A stretch of DNA of 64,000 bases from contig JAHBTL010000040.1 in NCBI GenBank assembly GCA_019638615.1, positions 1-64,000 on the forward strand. The letters are read 5' to 3'. The DNA is from Chitinophagaceae bacterium (GTDB lineage: Bacteria > Bacteroidota > Bacteroidia > Chitinophagales > Chitinophagaceae). Positions 45,063 to 53,684 of this stretch are shown here, in pieces. The notes beneath the pieces were generated by a model, which was not told the origin of the DNA, did not search any database, and worked only from the letters and a program-made list of their open reading frames with translations. The position numbers and the translations under genes were made by a program. Every line of letters starts with the position of its first letter. Position 1 is the first letter of the stretch.

Positions 45063-47156
45063 TCAATCAGGGAGCTCCAGCAACGCCTTGCCATACCGGT
45101 CCAGCATGCGGTTATACCCTTCTGCCGCCGCGCCGCTACCCCAGGAGAAAATGGAGAACTCACCAATGCCGCCACCGGCCGGCGTAGGCTTGCCTTCATG
45201 TCCGTAATTCTCCATCATGAAACCATAATCAGCGGCATTGAAAAACGGCCATTTCGCTTCCCATTGAAGTTTGGTTTTGGTATTTTCAGGACTGTAGATC
45301 ATCAAAAACGAAGCCCTCATGGCTGCCAGTCCACGCTGTATGTATTCCCCGGAGTTTAATGTTTTTCCATAGTTCATGATCAATTCCGCAAAAAGGCTTT
45401 GTCTTGCATCGATCCAGTCGGCATCGTAATTCATTACCCCAAATCCTCCTATCGCATCAACATAAATAAACGGCGGTTGCCAGCTGGCCTGGGTCATCAA
45501 CAGTTCATCCAGGGTGCGCTGCCCATATTCGAGATAGTGTCTTTGTCCCGTTGCGCGATAGGCATCCAGCAACGCTTCTGCCGTCCAGGACATACAAAAA
45601 TTATTTTGCTTGTACATGTTGTTCCGCGCAATCTTTTTGCCTTCAAGGCTATCGCGCCCAAACGGACTGCAGGACCAGTAGGTTTCAAAATCTTCCCACT
45701 GCCCGGATAAGAGATTATGTTGTATAACCGCCGACAAGGCTTTCAGGGCAGCCTCCCTGTATTTCTCCACTTTAACAATGTTGTATAAGCGCAGTAAAAA
45801 ACTGACCGAAAGAGAGGTCTCGGGCGACCGGCTTAGATGCGCCAGCGGCTGCAGGGTTTGCAGGTCCAGCCAGGCAGGAAAAAAACCGGTTTTGTCCTGA
45901 ATGCCCAACAACGCATCTGCATAGGTGGCAGCGTAGTTCAGCAGGCGATCGTCTTTTTCCAGGTCGGTATACCAGATCAGCATCTGGTTGGCTGTAAAGC
46001 TCATATCCAGAATATGATAAGGAGCCAGCCTGGCATCGCGGACATAAGGGTTGCGATCGGAATTACCAAAGAACCGGGTAGACCATCCTTTCGTCCGGTT
46101 ATAAGATTTGCCATCGATCATCACCTCCTCCATTTCTGTTCCGATCAACCCCGGAAAGAAGCCCCGTGTCTGCGGAAATGCCAGCGCAAGCTCTTTGGTT
46201 TTCCGCGCATACTCAAGCCATTCGGGAACCTGGTGCCGCCTGGCATACCGGTATAATCCCGCTGCCGAACGAAGCGAATTAAACCAGGCCTGGTTCCAGA
46301 TGGAACGGAATTCACGTTCATCTACCTCACCCGGATAATTCGGGCTTTGGGTTACATTCACAATAAACTGGGGCGCGCCAACAGTTGTGCCATTCAGTTC
46401 AAACTCCTGCCATACCGTTGGCTTCCAATGTACAAAAGCCCAGTCGTAAGCACGTTTGCATTGCAGATCCAGGTCAAGAGGAGCAGCCATTTTTATATCG
46501 GCCCATGCTTTCGCTCCCCAGTTCTTCCAGAAAAAAGACAGAACAGGGCGCCAGGGATCTGCGATTGTTTGATCAGGCGCCTTATGGATCATCAGGTAAC
46601 ATCCGAACCGGAAAGCCCCGGGCGGATAAACACCGCCGGGCGCCCGCACAAATGCCGTATGTTCCGGTACATCCGCCAGGCTCATGCCGAGGGTAAGCCT
46701 GTTCTTGGGTGCATCCAGGTCCATATACCAATCGGGGCCCTGGTTCTTTGACAATATATCCGGATCGGGCATCACAGCCAACTGTAACCGCCCTTTTGTT
46801 ACCAGCATAGCCGGCGTACGAAAAACATGTTGGTTGATAATATGATCAGGCGTTGGCGTAAGATGAGGCGCCCAATGGAAATCGGGTTGAAATGCCGGGG
46901 TGATCTGCAACTGCCAGTCGTCCTGCTTAACAGTATCTTTCATCACCCAATCCATTTGCAGGTGAAATAAAGTATCGGACAATTGTTCCAGCCTCGTAAC
47001 AGGTTTATAGTTCCCGAGCGGCTGGCTGTTGATCGACTGAATAAAGGTACGGAGGGGCACCGGGACCTTTACAGATTGCGAAAACCCGGTCGCCAACGGC
47101 AGAAAGAAAAAACAGGTTATCAATGAACGGCGGCAGATCAGAAAAAACAAATACAT
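45063..47156 (-). CDS. Secreted protein, probable alpha/alpha-toroid glycosidase-like
   Basis: Secreted protein of 697 residues with a signal peptide ending near ATGFSQ. I do not recognise its family. The N-terminal third is beta-rich (about 40-215). From about 230 it is helical with regularly spaced aromatic and acidic motifs (CKRAYDWAFVHWKPTVWQEF, YHILDMSFTANQMLIWYTDL, TGFFPAWLDLQTLQPLAHLS, NNFCMSWTAEALLDAYRATG), the pattern of an alpha/alpha-toroid. NYDADWIDARQSLFAELIMN and MMENYGHEGKPTPAGG lie near the end. It may be a glycoside hydrolase or lyase. Not part of either PUL; convergent with the GNAT gene. Substrate unknown. Confidence 0.65.
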   Translation of the reverse strand: MYLFFLICRRSLITCFFFLPLATGFSQSVKVPVPLRTFIQSINSQPLGNYKPVTRLEQLSDTLFHLQMDWVMKDTVKQDDWQLQITPAFQPDFHWAPHLTPTPDHIINQHVFRTPAMLVTKGRLQLAVMPDPDILSKNQGPDWYMDLDAPKNRLTLGMSLADVPEHTAFVRAPGGVYPPGAFRFGCYLMIHKAPDQTIADPWRPVLSFFWKNWGAKAWADIKMAAPLDLDLQCKRAYDWAFVHWKPTVWQEFELNGTTVGAPQFIVNVTQSPNYPGEVDEREFRSIWNQAWFNSLRSAAGLYRYARRHQVPEWLEYARKTKELALAFPQTRGFFPGLIGTEMEEVMIDGKSYNRTKGWSTRFFGNSDRNPYVRDARLAPYHILDMSFTANQMLIWYTDLEKDDRLLNYAATYADALLGIQDKTGFFPAWLDLQTLQPLAHLSRSPETSLSVSFLLRLYNIVKVEKYREAALKALSAVIQHNLLSGQWEDFETYWSCSPFGRDSLEGKKIARNNMYKQNNFCMSWTAEALLDAYRATGQRHYLEYGQRTLDELLMTQASWQPPFIYVDAIGGFGVMNYDADWIDARQSLFAELIMNYGKTLNSGEYIQRGLAAMRASFLMIYSPENTKTKLQWEAKWPFFNAADYGFMMENYGHEGKPTPAGGGIGEFSIFSWGSGAAAEGYNRMLDRYGKALLELPD

Positions 47157-47251
47157 AAGATGAAAAGGCTGGTTATTAATCAGTAATCAAACATATCAGG
47201 CAAATTAATTCATTTAAGCGCTCTCAGCTCTTCTACACAGCTTTTTACTTT

Positions 47252-47689
47252 ATGCTGGTAGTACTAGACCAGGATAAAGAAGAAGTTGTGAGACTAAATC
47301 GTGAAGAAGGGTGGTGGAAATGTGAGACAATTTTTTTTGTAAAGGATAAAACAATTTTGACAAGCGTTTATAAAAGTTATCCATTTGTAAGCAGGGTTAC
47401 GATTAAAGATCAATGGTTATCCAGGAAAATATCATTACATAAAAAAGCAAGTGTTTATATTTTTGGTATTGACGGTAAAGTCTTTTTTATCAGACGTAAT
47501 TTTTTAAACCCAATTTATACCTTATATAATAGCCTGGAAAAAGAGATTGGCTTCTTATCATCCAGAGATAAATTTAAATTGCAGGCAGCTCCTGACAATT
47601 ATGAAATACTGCTGAAGGAACAAAGTGAAAATTCGTTCTATTTTTTATTATTCTTTTTGATAGTGTTTCCTCCATATACAACCTCATAG
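47252..47689 (+). CDS. Hypothetical protein, AT-rich
   Basis: Open frame of 145 codons in a stretch visibly richer in A and T than its neighbours. The product is basic and aromatic (EEGWWKCETIFFVKDK, VTIKDQWLSRKISLHKKASV), with a predicted C-terminal hydrophobic segment (FYFLLFFLIVFPPY) that could be a membrane anchor. No family recognised. It may be a true orphan gene or a degraded fragment. Confidence 0.4.
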   Translation: MLVVLDQDKEEVVRLNREEGWWKCETIFFVKDKTILTSVYKSYPFVSRVTIKDQWLSRKISLHKKASVYIFGIDGKVFFIRRNFLNPIYTLYNSLEKEIGFLSSRDKFKLQAAPDNYEILLKEQSENSFYFLLFFLIVFPPYTTS

Positions 47690-48218
47690 ATTGTACTGCT
47701 TTAGATAGTGGTTTGAGTTTTTTATTCCCTTGGGTTCTCCGCAGCGTCTCTTCTCCGGGCTATTGTGCAGGCAGGACGCTGCGGTAAGCAGAGAATCAAT
47801 GCCTGTAATTTACTCCTGCAATATAAAGAAGAGGTAGATTTGAAAAAGCAAGACGATTGAATTTCCCGCAAGTTTTCTTTTTCAATATTCCATACGGTTA
47901 CTTCTTTTAGTACAGGAACCGCTTGCCTGATTTTTAAGCTATAGTCTCTTTTCGCATTATATCAATTTTTTTGTCAGCAAGTTCAGCAGCTTTTGAAATT
48001 GAAAGCCTTTTTCTGCCACGCCACGTGTCAGCAGCATTTTATTAATGCGGAGAATCAAGTGGATTTTATGCAGGGATAACTTATTTGTTCTAAAAACAAC
48101 TCTCTCCACATTCTTCTGAATTATCATCTTCTGAAATGCTGATCGGCACGGCATTTTGTAGAACTATTTCGACAGTGTAAATATGGTTCTATAAATTTTC
48201 TGTAGTAAAAAAAATTGT
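47690..48218. other. AT-rich intergenic stretch upstream of PUL B
   Basis: About 530 nt with no convincing gene. It holds an inverted repeat CCGCAGCGTC (47739-47748) and GACGCTGCGG (47775-47784) with a 26-nt loop. A 65-codon frame on the minus strand (47957-48154) is basic but unrecognised; remnants of a mobile element are possible but not shown. Confidence 0.4.
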
Positions 48219-48228
48219 CAAACGTTTG
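48219..48228. promoter_or_regulatory. CAAACGTTTG palindrome, candidate LacI-type operator
   Basis: Perfect 10-bp palindrome CAAACGTTTG with central CG, within TGTCAAACGTTTGCACA. It lies about 70 nt before the likely GTG start of the first gene of PUL B. LacI/CcpA-family repressors bind such central-CG palindromes. No LacI-family gene is in the window. Confidence 0.45.
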
Positions 48229-48297
48229 CACAAAAAAACCTTTCAAAAAGCGTTCCGTAGTGAAATAAATACTTCTATTTTTAGAAAAAATCAACGG

Positions 48298-50298
48298 GTG
48301 CCAAAACGTTTTCTAATACTGCTTTTCATTTGTTTTTTTATGAAGCTGCATGCGCAAAATCTCAGGGCGCCGGCATACCCGTTAATCACGCATGATCCTT
48401 ATTTCAGCATCTGGTCTTTTGCTGATGAGTTATGTGCATCACCTACCAGGCACTGGACGGAAAAGCCACAGCCTTTGACAGGTATCCTAAAAGTTGATGG
48501 AAAACCTTACCTGTTCTTAGGCGAACCGAAAGATAGCATCGCCAAATCACAACAGGTGAGCGTATTGGTTACTGCAACGCAGACGGCATATACATTCAAT
48601 TGCGGCGCCGTAAATTTAAGGGTCACCTTTTCTTCCCCTTTACTCATGAATGAGCTGAATATCCTGTCCCGCCCGGTATCTTATATTACTACTGAATTGG
48701 TTTCAACAGATCAAGAAAAGCATGAAGTACAATTGTATATAGGTGTTTCAACCATGCTTGCTGTTAATGATCCGGCAGAGGAAGTGACTGCAGAATCATA
48801 CAAGAAAAATCAACTGGATATTTTAAAAGCAGGAACTAGGACACAGTCCGTTTTGCAAAAGAAAGGAGACGATGTACGTATTAACTGGGGATATGTATAT
48901 GCCGGTGTTGCAGAGCAATACGGGTGCCGGCAATATATTACGTATGATAATTTGGTTACTGATTTTTTTAATCGGCCATCGTTTGATCATAACAGCCCTG
49001 TGACCGGGAAAAAACTGCTGCTCAATACGGTATTTCCTGTAAGCAGTGTAGGAATTGATACAGTTAAACGATTTATGCTGATAGCGTATGATGACATATT
49101 TTCCATAGAATATTTCTCGCGTAAGCTTCCGGCATGGTGGAAAAAAGCAGGGGCAACCATTGAGAGCGAAATGGAAAAAGCTTACAGGGATTATGCAGTT
49201 ATTTTACATAAATGCAATGCGGTTGACAGGGAAATATATAGCGATGCATTACAGGCCGGAGGAGAGAAGTATGCGCATCTCTGCGGGCTGGTATACCGGC
49301 AGGCCATCGCTGCGCACAAGTTGCTGAAAAGCCCTGAAGGAGATATACTGTTTTTATCCAAAGAAAATTTCAGCAATGGTTCCATCAATACAGTAGATGT
49401 TACTTATCCATCCTCCCCGTTATTTCTTGCATACAATCCCGAACTGCTGAAAGGAATGCTGAATGGAATTTTTTATTATAGCGAAAGCGGTAAATGGCAA
49501 AAACCTTTTCCTGCTCACGATCTGGGTACCTATCCTGTTGCAAATGGCCAAACGTATCCTGCTGATATGCCGGTTGAAGAATCCGGCAATATGATCATTC
49601 TTACTACAGCTATAGCAGAACGGGAGAAAAATATATACTATGCAAAGAAGCACTGGAAAACGCTTTCTGCATGGGCGCAATACCTGCTTAAAGAAGGGTT
49701 TGACCCGGCTAACCAGTTGTGTACAGACGATTTTGCAGGTCATTTGGCGCGTAATGCAAACCTGTCGATAAAAGCCATTATAGCCCTGGGCTGCTATGCC
49801 CTGCTTGCTGAGAAAATGGGTCAGAAAGATACTGCTCAATTATACAGGAAAAGTGCAGAAAAAATGGTTGTGCAATGGATGAAGCTGGCAGATAACGGCG
49901 ACCACTATACGCTTACATTTGAAAATAAAGGAACATGGAGCCAGAAGTATAACCTGGCCTGGGACCGCATTTTAAAATTGAATCTCTTTCCCGATTCTGT
50001 TTTTGCAAAAGAAACAAACTACTACAAAAAGATACAGAATAAATATGGAGTTCCTCTCGACAGCAGGAATACTTATACAAAATCAGACTGGATCATGTGG
50101 AGCGCAACACTTACCGGAAACCTTGAAGATTTTCAGGCGCTTATGCACCCGGTATATATGTACATATGCGAAACAAAAAGCCGTATTCCCGTAAGTGACT
50201 GGCATGAAACTATTACAGGCGATAAAATTGGTATGCAGGCAAGAAGCGTAGTGGGCGGATATTTTATGAAGGTATTGAAGAAAATAATGGTAGAATAA
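48298..50298 (+). CDS. GtaA-like glutaminase-family secreted protein (DUF4964/DUF5127/DUF4965/DUF1793)
   Basis: Secreted protein of the fungal glutaminase A-like family, widespread in Bacteroidota. From GTG at 48298 it has 666 residues, starting with a signal peptide (MPKRFLILLFICFFMKLHAQ). The DUF4964 motif APAYPLITHDPYFSIWS is followed by a DUF5127-like beta-domain, then the helical DUF4965/DUF1793 part (AAHKLLKSPEGDILFLSKEN, FAGHLARNANLSIKAIIALG, SDWIMWSATLTG). Family members are annotated as glutaminases, but many are untested and the fold is that of an alpha/alpha-toroid glycosidase. A TTG at 48226 is an alternative start but overlaps the palindrome. First gene of PUL B. Confidence 0.85.
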   Translation: MPKRFLILLFICFFMKLHAQNLRAPAYPLITHDPYFSIWSFADELCASPTRHWTEKPQPLTGILKVDGKPYLFLGEPKDSIAKSQQVSVLVTATQTAYTFNCGAVNLRVTFSSPLLMNELNILSRPVSYITTELVSTDQEKHEVQLYIGVSTMLAVNDPAEEVTAESYKKNQLDILKAGTRTQSVLQKKGDDVRINWGYVYAGVAEQYGCRQYITYDNLVTDFFNRPSFDHNSPVTGKKLLLNTVFPVSSVGIDTVKRFMLIAYDDIFSIEYFSRKLPAWWKKAGATIESEMEKAYRDYAVILHKCNAVDREIYSDALQAGGEKYAHLCGLVYRQAIAAHKLLKSPEGDILFLSKENFSNGSINTVDVTYPSSPLFLAYNPELLKGMLNGIFYYSESGKWQKPFPAHDLGTYPVANGQTYPADMPVEESGNMIILTTAIAEREKNIYYAKKHWKTLSAWAQYLLKEGFDPANQLCTDDFAGHLARNANLSIKAIIALGCYALLAEKMGQKDTAQLYRKSAEKMVVQWMKLADNGDHYTLTFENKGTWSQKYNLAWDRILKLNLFPDSVFAKETNYYKKIQNKYGVPLDSRNTYTKSDWIMWSATLTGNLEDFQALMHPVYMYICETKSRIPVSDWHETITGDKIGMQARSVVGGYFMKVLKKIMVE

Positions 50299-50479
50299 CA
50301 CGCTTGGTACCAATGGTGCTGTTGGATTCCCAAAGGACATATAATGCACCGCTTATATAAATGCATGTAAACATGCATAGCCTGTACATACACCGCTGGT
50401 TCAATCTTGCTTCGGAAAGGAAGTTTCCAGGGGCTTTTTTAAATAAACGCAATGATCAATACATAACAGGAATAAACGA

Positions 50480-53400
50480 TTGAAGTTGGCTATTATCATA
50501 AGGTATCAGTTAGCAATTATATGCACAGCATTTTTCCTGGTTTGCTGCAATGCCGGGAAAGATAAAAGCATGCGCATGTTGTGCTTCCTTTCCGGCAATG
50601 ACGATACATTATATGTACAGCAATTGATCAAACAACTCTCCCTGCATGCAGCACATGTTGACACAACAAGCAATGCTTTGCTTATAAATGAAGATTCTCT
50701 TTCATTATATCCGGCTATTGTTTTATTGGGGGGCGATGTTGCCAACTGGGGGCAACATCAGAAAAATGCGTTTGAACGATTTATCCAGGCAGGCGGTGGC
50801 TGTATGCTGAAGTACAACGCCGATACGGTTGTTAACTGGCCCTGGTTCAATGGCTTATTAAAAAGTATCGCTGCCGCGGAAAATAACAGGCAGGCAACAA
50901 CAGCGTATGGCGGGGGACGCATTTCTTTTTTTAATGCCGCCAGCGAACAATCGCTATTCAGCAATGAACATGCATTGCAGCAGGCTGTTCAATTTGCCTG
51001 CGGCTCTTTTTTGTTGCCGGATTACAGCAATGCGATCACGATCAAAATGCCTGATGAAAGACGATTCAGTAAACGACAGCTTGCAGCCGACCTGAACCGC
51101 CCTGTGCAAATGACCATTTTACCCTCGGGCGACATCCTGATCGCTGAGCATGAAGGAGACATCCTGTATGTGAACCCTAAAGACAATACGGTTTCAAAAG
51201 CCATGCACCTTGAGGTATACCATATCTATTCCGATAAAGACAGGTCAGGCGATACCGAAATGGGGCTGCTGGGTCTGCATCACGATCCTGATTTTGAAAA
51301 GAATCATTGGATATATGTTTACTATTCCGCACTGGATAAATCTGTTGACAGGCTTTCCCGTTTTACACTGGAGGATAAAAAGCTGCTGCCCGCATCGGAG
51401 CGGATCATCCTGGAAGTTCCCACGGAGCGGTATTACCCGATGGCTCACACGGGCGGAGGAATAGCTTTTGATGCTGCAAAAAATCTGTATCTCTCTACCG
51501 GAGACAATACCAATCCTTTTTTTCTTTGGGACACCATCACCGGCAGGGATCATCCATACAACGTCAATGGATTTGCACCCATAGATGACCGCCCTTTATA
51601 CAAGCACAGCGATGACAGGAGAGCGGCAGGCAATTCAAATGATCTTCGGGGAAAAATTCTCCGGATCAGGATAAACGAAGACGGCAGCTATAGCGTACCC
51701 GACGGGAATCTCTTTCCAAAGAATGATCCCAAAGCGAAGCCTGAAATATATACGATGGGTAACAGGAATCCCTACCGCATTTCAGTAGATCAGCATACAG
51801 GCTTCCTGTATTGGGGTGAGGTGGGGCCGGATGCATACCGCGACAGCCTTGAAACAAGGGGCCCGAAAGGATACGATGAGATCAACCAGGCAAAGCGGGC
51901 AGGCAATTTCGGTTATCCTTATTTTGTTGGTAACAACTATCCATACAGGGCATATGACTATGCTACAGGCATTTCAGGGCCGCCATTCGATCCGCACCGC
52001 GTGATCAATGACTCAAGAAATAATACCGGACTCGGGGAATTACCTGATGCGCAACCTGCCATGATATGGTATCCCTATGATAAATCACCTTATTTTCCCA
52101 TACTGGGAGAAGGTGGTCGCAGCGCCATGGCAGGACCGGTTTACTATACCAGTGATTATCCTGCGAAAGAACGATTGCCGGATTATTACAACGGTAAATT
52201 GTTCATATACGACTGGGCAAGAAGCTGGATCATGGCGGTTACAATGAAGAAGGACGGCATGCTGCAATATATTGAGCCTTTTCTGCCTTCATTGAAATTC
52301 AACAGTCCCGTTGACATGAAGGCAGATGCCGATGGCAGATTGTATGTTTTGGAGTATGGCAGCGGTTGGGGAGTCAATCCCGATGCGGGCTTGTTCGTAA
52401 TTGATTACCGTGCCGGCAATATGCTGCCCGTAGCCGGCTTAACCGTGAGCAACCGAAGCGGCACATTGCCGCTGAAGCAAAAGTTTTCCGCACATGCATC
52501 TTATGATCCTGATGGAAAAATTACGCTGTACAAATGGCATACAGGAAATGATAAAACAATTACCAGCCATCATCCGGAACTGGAATATAGTTTTGAATCT
52601 CCCGGCATATACCCGGTAGGGTTAACCGTTTTTGATGATAAAGGAGACTCGGCGCAGTCGGCACTGCAACATATTATTGCCGGCAACAGCGCTCCCGAAG
52701 TAAAGATCAATGTAGAGGGAGACCCCGCCTATTATTTTCCGGGCAGCAATATTGCCTATCATATTGATGTGGGCGATAAAGAAGATGGCAATGTTAGCAA
52801 CGGTGGGATTGATACAAAAAATATGCGGGTCAATATATCTTACCAGGAAGGAGGCGACAGGATAATGATGGATAGCCCTGGAGTTGATAATGGTGAAGTG
52901 CTGATGCTTTCACTCGACTGCAAATCCTGCCATAAAAAGCAGGATAGCTCCCAGGGACCCTCTTTTTCCCGGGTCGCGGAACGCTATGCATCTACGAAGG
53001 ATGCGGCTGCTTACATCACAAAAAAAATAATACAGGGAAGCAGTGGTGTATGGGGCAGTTCTTTCTCCATGCCTGCGCATCCTTCAATGAGCGTACCCGT
53101 TGCCGACAAGCTGGCCAACTGGATACTATCCCTTAAGCCGGTGGAAAAAGGAAAATCACCCCGCATGTCAGGCATGATCAATCCCAATGCCTTTACATTA
53201 ACGGATAAAGGCATTATACGTATTGAAGCATCCTATAATGACAAAGGCTTTAACGGGCTGCCATCGCTTTCGGCCCGCGCAGAAAAAGTGCTGCTCAACC
53301 CATTAATAACTATAAGCAGCGTCAAACAACGGTATGGCATTGCGCGCAGTGATGAAGATGGATACTACCTGTTGGCAAAAGATTCAGTTGCGCTTACATA

Positions 53401-53683
53401 CGATCATCTGCCGCTGAATGGTGTCCGCAGCATGAAGGTTTTGCTTAAAAACGACGGTATGGGTGCGGGTAATGACCATTGGGAACTCAGCATCCATCTT
53501 GAAAGTCCTTCGGGCAAACGCATTGCGCATAAACAGATCAACAGCGCGGAAGCCGCAGCGATAGAACTGACCGGGGATGCATACGGAACAAACGAAAACA
53601 ATGCGGTTTGCTTTGTATGGAAGAAGGTAAGCGGCGGAAAAAATAAACTTTTACTTAAAGGTTTTTTACTGAGAAACAGATAA
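50480..53683 (+). CDS. ThuA-like / PQQ-sugar dehydrogenase / PKD / cytochrome c fusion lipoprotein
   Basis: Exported redox protein of 1067 residues with a lipoprotein signal (LVCC, about Cys22-23). Residues of about 30-185 resemble a shortened ThuA domain. Residues of about 190-640 are a glucose/sorbosone dehydrogenase-type propeller (LNRPVQMTILPSGDILIAEH, MGLLGLHHDPDFEKNHWIYV, DLRGKILRIRINEDGSY), the fold that binds PQQ. A PKD domain (about 655-735) is followed by a cytochrome c with CKSCH (Cys814, Cys817, His818), then a jellyroll-like tail. It probably oxidises a sugar and passes electrons to the haem. The start is TTG at 50480; no upstream ATG is in frame. It follows the GtaA-like gene by 181 nt. 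Confidence 0.85.
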   Translation: MKLAIIIRYQLAIICTAFFLVCCNAGKDKSMRMLCFLSGNDDTLYVQQLIKQLSLHAAHVDTTSNALLINEDSLSLYPAIVLLGGDVANWGQHQKNAFERFIQAGGGCMLKYNADTVVNWPWFNGLLKSIAAAENNRQATTAYGGGRISFFNAASEQSLFSNEHALQQAVQFACGSFLLPDYSNAITIKMPDERRFSKRQLAADLNRPVQMTILPSGDILIAEHEGDILYVNPKDNTVSKAMHLEVYHIYSDKDRSGDTEMGLLGLHHDPDFEKNHWIYVYYSALDKSVDRLSRFTLEDKKLLPASERIILEVPTERYYPMAHTGGGIAFDAAKNLYLSTGDNTNPFFLWDTITGRDHPYNVNGFAPIDDRPLYKHSDDRRAAGNSNDLRGKILRIRINEDGSYSVPDGNLFPKNDPKAKPEIYTMGNRNPYRISVDQHTGFLYWGEVGPDAYRDSLETRGPKGYDEINQAKRAGNFGYPYFVGNNYPYRAYDYATGISGPPFDPHRVINDSRNNTGLGELPDAQPAMIWYPYDKSPYFPILGEGGRSAMAGPVYYTSDYPAKERLPDYYNGKLFIYDWARSWIMAVTMKKDGMLQYIEPFLPSLKFNSPVDMKADADGRLYVLEYGSGWGVNPDAGLFVIDYRAGNMLPVAGLTVSNRSGTLPLKQKFSAHASYDPDGKITLYKWHTGNDKTITSHHPELEYSFESPGIYPVGLTVFDDKGDSAQSALQHIIAGNSAPEVKINVEGDPAYYFPGSNIAYHIDVGDKEDGNVSNGGIDTKNMRVNISYQEGGDRIMMDSPGVDNGEVLMLSLDCKSCHKKQDSSQGPSFSRVAERYASTKDAAAYITKKIIQGSSGVWGSSFSMPAHPSMSVPVADKLANWILSLKPVEKGKSPRMSGMINPNAFTLTDKGIIRIEASYNDKGFNGLPSLSARAEKVLLNPLITISSVKQRYGIARSDEDGYYLLAKDSVALTYDHLPLNGVRSMKVLLKNDGMGAGNDHWELSIHLESPSGKRIAHKQINSAEAAAIELTGDAYGTNENNAVCFVWKKVSGGKNKLLLKGFLLRNR

Positions 53684-53684
53684 T

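Noticed and set aside
47957-48154. 65-codon basic minus-strand frame before PUL B
   Set aside because: Considered as a transposase remnant, but no family motif or terminal inverted repeat was found.
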